Both the position numbers and the translations under genes were made by a program. A stretch of 64,000 nt of DNA from Bacteroidales bacterium (GTDB lineage: Bacteria; Bacteroidota; Bacteroidia; Bacteroidales; Muribaculaceae): assembly GCA_900770215.1 (NCBI GenBank), contig CAAGJW010000037.1, positions 32,207 through 96,206 on the forward strand, in the 5' to 3' direction. The notes below the pieces were generated by a model. The model had not been told where the DNA came from and did no database searches. It was given only the letters and a program-made list of their open reading frames with translations. Below, in pieces: positions 58,530 to 64,000 of this stretch (position 1 is its first letter; every line of letters starts with the position of its first letter).

Positions 58530-59606
58530 ATGACAATTATGAATCAAAATCCTTTCATTTATTTGCGTGGATTGCGCCACGCCGATTTCACAGTATTCTG
58601 TGTTGCCGAAGGGCAGAAAAACTATTGGGATCCACAATTTTCACGTTTCATTCCCTATTCCAGCGGTCAGCAGGTGAAGCGGTCGATCATGGAGACGCTC
58701 AACGAGCAACTTCATGCCGAACCGTCGCCCGTCACCTTCTACTTCGACGTGAACAACAAAGGCGCCATCAAAGAGGGAGAAGTCATCTCGCTGTGCGACC
58801 CCAGCTACCCTGATCAACTCATAGGCGGCTGGATGAGTGCATCCCAGGGCGGCAAGAGCAAAACGCTCAAGCGCCGCAGCCCGCTCAGCATCTCGGCCAT
58901 GACCGCGCTACACCCGCTACTGGCATCGTTGCCCAGCGAGAACATATCGTTCGACCGCTCCGACAGGCCCAATGTGCACAAAGTGGTAGTGAGAGACGCC
59001 TCGGGCCACCCGCTCGACGAGCAAGAAATCGAGCAGCTGCTCGCCGGTAGCGACCGCAGCCTGCTACGCAAGTGGATCCAGGGCAACAGCCGCGCCACGG
59101 GCCTCTTTGTATATGACATCGCCATCGACCTGCGCCGTCTCTTCTGTGTTCCCACTACGGGCCTGGAACCCGAGGTGTCCAGCGACACCCTCAAGAAGCT
59201 CGAAGACAATGGCTGGACCGAAGCCAAAAATGTGTTTGGTCCATGCCTTGTAATGCCCAAGCCCATGCGCGACAACATCATTCCCGCGCTGGCCGAAGCC
59301 ATTATCAACTGGCACATCACCTCCAACCAGTCGCGCACTTTCGGCCTCATGGAGACCCTAGCCGTGGCCATCAGCGACAATGCCAATACAGTGGCCGCCG
59401 CCATTCGCTCCAAGCTCATCGACGACGGCAGTGGCAAGCCAAAAGCCAAGCCCATCGTTGACGGAAACACCAAGGCCGACACCTTCGTCACGCTGCCCTG
59501 CGCGGGATATGTCGTGACCGAAGACGAGAAAGCCGATGCTCTGGAAATGGCTAAGCACAACCTCGTGAAACGCTTGAACGACTTCGACTACGAACACCAA
59601 ATTTAG
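58530..59606 (+). CDS. cas7: Cas7 (Cst2/DevR-like) backbone subunit of Cascade
   Basis: The 358-residue product shows Cas7 features of the Cst2/DevR type: FIYLRGLRHADFTVF at the start, SSGQQVKRSIMETLNE (RNA-binding helix region), then SRATGLFVYDIAIDL and NWHITSNQSRTFGLM. Several Cas7 copies coat the crRNA. It starts 2 bases after cas8, so the two are probably translated together; the ATG at 58539 (MNQNPF) is an alternative start. Cas4 starts 3 bases after it. Confidence 0.85.
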   Translation: MTIMNQNPFIYLRGLRHADFTVFCVAEGQKNYWDPQFSRFIPYSSGQQVKRSIMETLNEQLHAEPSPVTFYFDVNNKGAIKEGEVISLCDPSYPDQLIGGWMSASQGGKSKTLKRRSPLSISAMTALHPLLASLPSENISFDRSDRPNVHKVVVRDASGHPLDEQEIEQLLAGSDRSLLRKWIQGNSRATGLFVYDIAIDLRRLFCVPTTGLEPEVSSDTLKKLEDNGWTEAKNVFGPCLVMPKPMRDNIIPALAEAIINWHITSNQSRTFGLMETLAVAISDNANTVAAAIRSKLIDDGSGKPKAKPIVDGNTKADTFVTLPCAGYVVTEDEKADALEMAKHNLVKRLNDFDYEHQI

Positions 59607-59609
59607 GCG

Positions 59610-60125
59610 ATGAACGTCACAGGAACTCACTTCAACTACTTCATGGTGTGCCGGCGCAAGCTGTGGCTGTGGGCGCACGGCATCACCATGGAGCAGGAGT
59701 CGGAGCTCGTGTATGAGGGCAAGCTCCTGCACGAGAACAGCTACCCACAGCGCAGTCCAAACTGCGAGGAGATAGCACTCGACGGCATCAAAGTGGACTT
59801 CTACAACGCGGCGAAGCACGAAATACACGAGATCAAGAAGACCGACAAGCTGAGCAACGCTGCCTTGTGGCAACTCAAGTATTACCTCTACGTGTTTGAA
59901 ACGCATGGCGTCGACGACATCAAGGGCATACTTGAGTTCCCGCGGCAGCGAAAAACGCAGACCGTGACACTCAACAGCGACGATCGCATTGCAATCGAGC
60001 AAACGCTTGACAAAATCGAAGAGCTGTGCAAGCAAGAGGAATGCCCCCCGCCACTCTACAAAGCGCTGTGCAAAAAATGCAGCTACTACGAGTTTTGCTA
60101 TACCACCGAAACAGAAGCATCATGA
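59610..60125 (+). CDS. cas4: CRISPR-associated exonuclease Cas4
   Basis: A 171-residue RecB-type nuclease with the Cas4 cysteines: one at VCRRKLWLW (about 14) and three in the C-terminal CKKCSYYEFC, for an Fe-S cluster. The PDDEXK core is present: GIKVDFYNAAKHEIHEIKKTDKL, with Asp and E-x-K, and QLKYYLYVFE as the following helix. Cas4 trims prespacers to the PAM. Its stop codon overlaps the cas1 start (ATGA). Confidence 0.93.
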   Translation: MNVTGTHFNYFMVCRRKLWLWAHGITMEQESELVYEGKLLHENSYPQRSPNCEEIALDGIKVDFYNAAKHEIHEIKKTDKLSNAALWQLKYYLYVFETHGVDDIKGILEFPRQRKTQTVTLNSDDRIAIEQTLDKIEELCKQEECPPPLYKALCKKCSYYEFCYTTETEAS

Positions 60126-61141
60126 AACGTACATTTTATCTATTCTCCTCGGGCACGCTGGAGCGCAAGGACAACACCTTGAAGTTCACCCCCGCCCAAG
60201 ACGACGACCAGGACAAGGGCTCCTGCCAGCAGTCCCCGCGCTTTCTGCCTATTGAAGACATCGGCGAGATCTACGCTTTCGGCAGCATTAGGGCGAATAG
60301 CGCCCTGTTCAATTTTCTGGGGCAAACAGGCATCCCCATCCACTTCTACGATTATTATGAAAACTACACTGGCAGCTTCATGCCCCGCGACGGCCTCCTG
60401 GCCGGCCGCGTGCTGCTGGCACAAGCCAAAGCCTACCAGAGCAAACGCCGGCGAGTGGGCCTGGCAACAAAGTTTATCGAAGGAGCGGCATGGAACATGA
60501 CACAAAACCTCAACTACTACAACAGGAGAGGCAAGTCGATGGCAGACCCCACAGCACAAATCAAGCAACTGGCCGCTTCGATTGCCCAATCGACCGAAAT
60601 CGACGAGCTCATGGGCATCGAAGGCAACATCCGCAAAACCTATTACTCTTGTTTTGACACCATACTCGACGACTTCACAATGGGCGAGCGCACCAAGCAA
60701 CCTCCCACCAACGAGGTGAACGCACTCATCTCGTTTGGCAACATGATGTGCTACACCGAGACGTTGCGCGCCATTCACCAAACCCAGCTCAACCCCACTA
60801 TCAGCTTCCTGCACACTCCCGGCGAACGACGCTACTCGCTCTCGCTCGACATCTCCGAGATTTTCAAGCCCATCATCGTCGACCGCGTGATCTTCAAGGT
60901 GCTCAACAAGAGCATTGTCACCGAAGCATGCTTCGACAAGCGCCTCAACCGTTGTGTGCTGAACAACAAGGGCAAGAAACTCTTTGTAAAGGCAATGGAA
61001 GACCGCATGAACGAGACCTTCCATCACAGGTCGCTCGACCGCAACGTGAGCTATCGCCACCTCATCAAGCTCGAGTGTTACAAGCTCGTGAAAGACATCA
61101 TGGGCATAGAAGAATACAAACCCTTTAAAATGTACTGGTGA
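60122..61141 (+). CDS. cas1: CRISPR-associated integrase Cas1
   Basis: With the ATG at 60122 (MKRTFYLFSSGTLERKDN) the product has 339 residues; the longer frame runs inside cas4. The N-terminal beta domain is followed by the helical catalytic domain with a Glu in MGIEGNIRKTYY, a His in FLHTPGERRYSLSLDISE and the acidic EIFKPIIVDR. It integrates new spacers together with Cas2. Stop and start codons overlap on both sides (ATGA with cas4, TGATG with cas2). Confidence 0.96.
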   Translation: MKRTFYLFSSGTLERKDNTLKFTPAQDDDQDKGSCQQSPRFLPIEDIGEIYAFGSIRANSALFNFLGQTGIPIHFYDYYENYTGSFMPRDGLLAGRVLLAQAKAYQSKRRRVGLATKFIEGAAWNMTQNLNYYNRRGKSMADPTAQIKQLAASIAQSTEIDELMGIEGNIRKTYYSCFDTILDDFTMGERTKQPPTNEVNALISFGNMMCYTETLRAIHQTQLNPTISFLHTPGERRYSLSLDISEIFKPIIVDRVIFKVLNKSIVTEACFDKRLNRCVLNNKGKKLFVKAMEDRMNETFHHRSLDRNVSYRHLIKLECYKLVKDIMGIEEYKPFKMYW

Positions 61142-61404
61142 TGTATGTCATTTTAATATATGATGTGGGCCAGAAAAGAGTGGCCAAGATGCTCAAGCTG
61201 TGCCGCAAATACCTGTGCTGGATTCAAAATTCCGTGTTCGAAGGCGAAATCTCCGAAGCCAAGCTGCATGAGCTGGAGTTGAAAATCAAGGAAACAATCA
61301 AGGCCGACGAAGACAGCGTGATCGTTTTCTCCAACAAAATGGGATATAGCATGAGCAAGAGCATCATCGGGAAGGAACGCATGAGCACCAGCAACTTCTT
61401 GTAG
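61141..61404 (+). CDS. cas2: CRISPR-associated protein Cas2
   Basis: The ATG at 61141 overlaps the cas1 stop (TGATG), and gives an 87-residue ferredoxin-fold protein: YVILIYDVGQKRVAK with the family Asp near residue 8, CWIQNSVFEGEISEAKL and the end GKERMSTSNFL. The GTG at 61138 is a less likely start. It forms the core of the Cas1-Cas2 spacer integrase. It is the last gene before the leader and array. Confidence 0.95.
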   Translation: MYVILIYDVGQKRVAKMLKLCRKYLCWIQNSVFEGEISEAKLHELELKIKETIKADEDSVIVFSNKMGYSMSKSIIGKERMSTSNFL

Positions 61405-61623
61405 CCAGGAGTTGTCGATGTGGCCAATTCCCGATTTGCTCATTGCTCATTGCACACGTTAAAGAGCTCCTTGACATGTTGGAATCCTCATGAACACTGG
61501 CATTGTCGTAGCCCCGCAAAAAAAATACAATCTGGCATCGACATTTTCTCAACCATTTTTCATACCTTTGCCACATGCAAAACACCGCGTGTTTGCAGCC
61601 AACCCGGGCTCACGGCGCCACGG
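61405..61623 (+). promoter_or_regulatory. CRISPR leader with array promoter
   Basis: The 219 bases between cas2 and the first repeat contain no gene. A -7 box TACCTTTG at 61563-61570 would start a transcript about 45 bases before the first repeat; a T-rich ACATTTTC lies at about the -33 distance. A short dyad AAACAC-CGC-GTGTTT follows at about 61579-61593. The new-spacer integration site should be at the leader-repeat junction (61623/61624). Confidence 0.6.
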
Positions 61624-64000
61624 GTCTTAATCGCACCATATTGGAATTGAAACAAGAATGCACGCTTCGGATTCTTTGCAGCCAAGATGTCTTAATCGCA
61701 CCATATTGGAATTGAAACCGACGTAGTAGCCCCGTTCAGGACGCCCAATGCAGTGTCTTAATCGCACCATATTGGAATTGAAACTTGCAATTTCATCGCT
61801 GATAAGGTCGATGACCTTGTCTTAATCGCACCATATTGGAATTGAAACGCAGTCCTCAGCGCTTATGGTGTAGAGCCTCTTCGTCTTAATCGCACCATAT
61901 TGGAATTGAAACACTGGAGAAGAACTTCACCAACTACTACTCGACCGGTCTTAATCGCACCATATTGGAATTGAAACTTTTTGAATTGGGTCATTGCCTT
62001 CCTCCGTGCGCCAGTCTTAATCGCACCATATTGGAATTGAAACGGCGCTCCCTGGCGGCTTTGGTGATTGCAGTGTACTCGTCTTAATCGCACCATATTG
62101 GAATTGAAACATCCTGATGATTGGTGCGTGGTCCTCATCACACTGTCTTAATCGCACCATATTGGAATTGAAACCGGGGTAGTAGTCGAGGTTGTTGGTC
62201 TTGTGGTGTCTTAATCGCACCATATTGGAATTGAAACTCGATGCATGGGAGAACTTGTTCACCGCTGCTGAGTCTTAATCGCACCATATTGGAATTGAAA
62301 CGGGCTTAATCCTTAGTATTATGAAAGAGAACAACAGAGTCTTAATCGCACCATATTGGAATTGAAACCGACGGTGACCACTGGCACGTTGTGCAGCAGG
62401 GTGAGTCTTAATCGCACCATATTGGAATTGAAACTGAATTACGTAAAACTCGAGCAAGGCGTAACCTAGTCTTAATCGCACCATATTGGAATTGAAACGC
62501 GGCACTAACTAACTGTTTATTAATATTTAAAAGTCTTAATCGCACCATATTGGAATTGAAACGGGCGAAGAAGGCACACACGCTGCGCTCGGCTTTTGTC
62601 TTAATCGCACCATATTGGAATTGAAACGCGGTACCTTGAAACACATCCTCGTCGCCCTCGAGCGTCTTAATCGCACCATATTGGAATTGAAACACAGCTG
62701 GGTGCTACAAGAACATAGTTGCGGTGAGGGTCTTAATCGCACCATATTGGAATTGAAACCAGCACGAAGTCGCACGGGGAGTTGTTGACAATGTGTCTTA
62801 ATCGCACCATATTGGAATTGAAACCGCGGCAGCGACGTGGCAACAGCTTTGTACGCGAGTCTTAATCGCACCATATTGGAATTGAAACGCCCTTTTTTAT
62901 TTATTATTAAAATCTATCCTTTGTCTTAATCGCACCATATTGGAATTGAAACATCGCAAGAGCTAACGCTTGACACACTCGCGCTTAGTCTTAATCGCAC
63001 CATATTGGAATTGAAACAAGTGCCCATGTTCGATATTGACTAACGTGTTGCGGTCTTAATCGCACCATATTGGAATTGAAACGTTATGGAGCATTGTAAG
63101 CGGGTCGGTGCCCTTCATGGTCTTAATCGCACCATATTGGAATTGAAACAAATCAAGGAGGTCGAGAAGCCGCTCACGCGGTGGCGTCTTAATCGCACCA
63201 TATTGGAATTGAAACGCATGTCTTCCTTCTTCATGGTGTAGTAGCCCTCGGTCTTAATCGCACCATATTGGAATTGAAACTCGTGAGCGAGAAACCCATG
63301 TACTTGCAGAGGTGGTCTTAATCGCACCATATTGGAATTGAAACTTGCTGTCTTAGGCAAGAGAGCCACCGAGGCACTCGTCTTAATCGCACCATATTGG
63401 AATTGAAACTTGTTTTCAAATTTAGGAGTTATTTTATAGCCCCCGGTCTTAATCGCACCATATTGGAATTGAAACAGATCTGCAAGATTGCCATTAAGTT
63501 CCTCAAGTTGTCTTAATCGCACCATATTGGAATTGAAACCAAAATCGCGCCTTTGGGCTGTGAATGCTATTATTGTCTTAATCGCACCATATTGGAATTG
63601 AAACACGATAAAAACCTGGATCGGACTCGGCGCAGCCCTGTCTTAATCGCACCATATTGGAATTGAAACATTCAAAAAAGGGGAGATAAACCTTGCTTCG
63701 CACAGTCTTAATCGCACCATATTGGAATTGAAACATTTGACTTGGGACATGATGGAGAATAAAGACAATGGTCTTAATCGCACCATATTGGAATTGAAAC
63801 GGAGGATACCGGGAGCAAGCTTTTACCACATAACGTCTTAATCGCACCATATTGGAATTGAAACGGAACTTCTTCGAGTCGAAACTCTTGCGAGTGCCCG
63901 TCTTAATCGCACCATATTGGAATTGAAACAGCAGAATAGAACGCTTGCGATAATCGTTAGAAATGTCTTAATCGCACCATATTGGAATTGAAACCAGCCA
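61624..64000 (+). CRISPR. CRISPR array, 37 identical 30-bp repeats in the window (continues past the right edge)
   Basis: The 30-bp repeat begins GTCTTAATCGCACC and ends ATTGGAATTGAAAC; the ATTGAAAC end is typical of the 8-base 5' handle left by Cas6 in type I-B. The first repeat is 61624-61653 and the last complete one 63965-63994; 35 lie between, so there are 36 full spacers of 33-37 bases. The array runs off the window. No substitutions were seen in any repeat. Cas genes are upstream on the same strand, so the leader-proximal (most recent) spacers are at the left. Spacers vary widely in GC content; matches to phage or plasmids cannot be tested here. Confidence 0.98.

Noticed and set aside
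61863..63850. Several - strand frames across the CRISPR array that repeat the same residues
   Set aside because: They are translations of the repeat and spacers with a period of 65-66 bases and carry no gene.
61654..63964. Self-targeting spacers matching other parts of the window
   Set aside because: By eye no spacer matched a gene here; a systematic search was not possible.

Overview
The window looks like a chromosomal segment from a Bacteroidales bacterium, probably of the Muribaculaceae/Prevotellaceae type. The support is: many promoters with the Bacteroidetes -7 box TAnnTTTG (some with a TTTG or TTG at -33), almost no Shine-Dalgarno sites, many large Sec-exported surface proteins with GLUG repeats or a shared basic C-terminal sorting-like tail, a DUF5686 outer-membrane protein, an M13 peptidase and a Bacteroidetes-style queuosine cluster. 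The assignment is inferred from gene content only. I saw no rRNA or tRNA genes.

Layout. 1-1.3 kb: a DUF1016/YhcG-type PDDEXK nuclease, cut by the window edge and broken by a frameshift in a run of six G. 1.3-7.3 kb: a 1983-residue secreted GLUG-repeat protein. 7.7-16.6 kb: housekeeping and regulation (DUF5686 outer-membrane protein, AraC regulator, GNAT acetyltransferase, Lrp/AsnC regulator with a palindromic operator candidate, a zinc-type ABC ATPase and binding lipoprotein without a permease, CorA preceded by two tiny leader ORFs, a SAM methyltransferase). 16.8-22.2 kb: a modular secreted protein, an ORF-less group II intron placed directly after a terminator, and a GH5 mannanase-like enzyme. 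22.5-31.1 kb: an M13 peptidase/lipoprotein/HMA-AraC operon, the queF-queC-queD-queE operon, and a Kef-type antiporter with MgtC. 31.2-39.5 kb: OPT transporter, guaA, a secreted hypothetical, an orphan vsr, and copZ-copA. 39.7-53.5 kb: a second giant GLUG protein, a dockerin-bearing secreted protein, a MATE exporter, a GH13 alpha-glucosidase/amylase, a CotH-family secreted protein, and the decayed 5' end of a second GH13 gene.

53.7-64 kb: a complete type I (I-B-like) CRISPR-Cas locus, all on the + strand, in the order cas6, cas5, cas3, cas8, cas7, cas4, cas1, cas2, followed by a 219-bp leader and an array that runs off the window. I count 37 identical 30-bp repeats and 36 complete spacers. The genes are packed with gaps of a few bases or with overlapping stop/start codons, so they probably form one operon covering crRNA processing (Cas6), the Cascade complex (Cas5/7/8), target destruction (Cas3) and spacer acquisition (Cas4/1/2).

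The observations I consider most worth following are the CRISPR gene order (cas5 separated from cas8-cas7 by cas3), the compact RT-less group II intron behind a terminator, the two short leader ORFs in front of corA, and the promoter-bearing GH13 remnant now sitting in front of the cotH-like gene. I did not find a system I can confidently call new.
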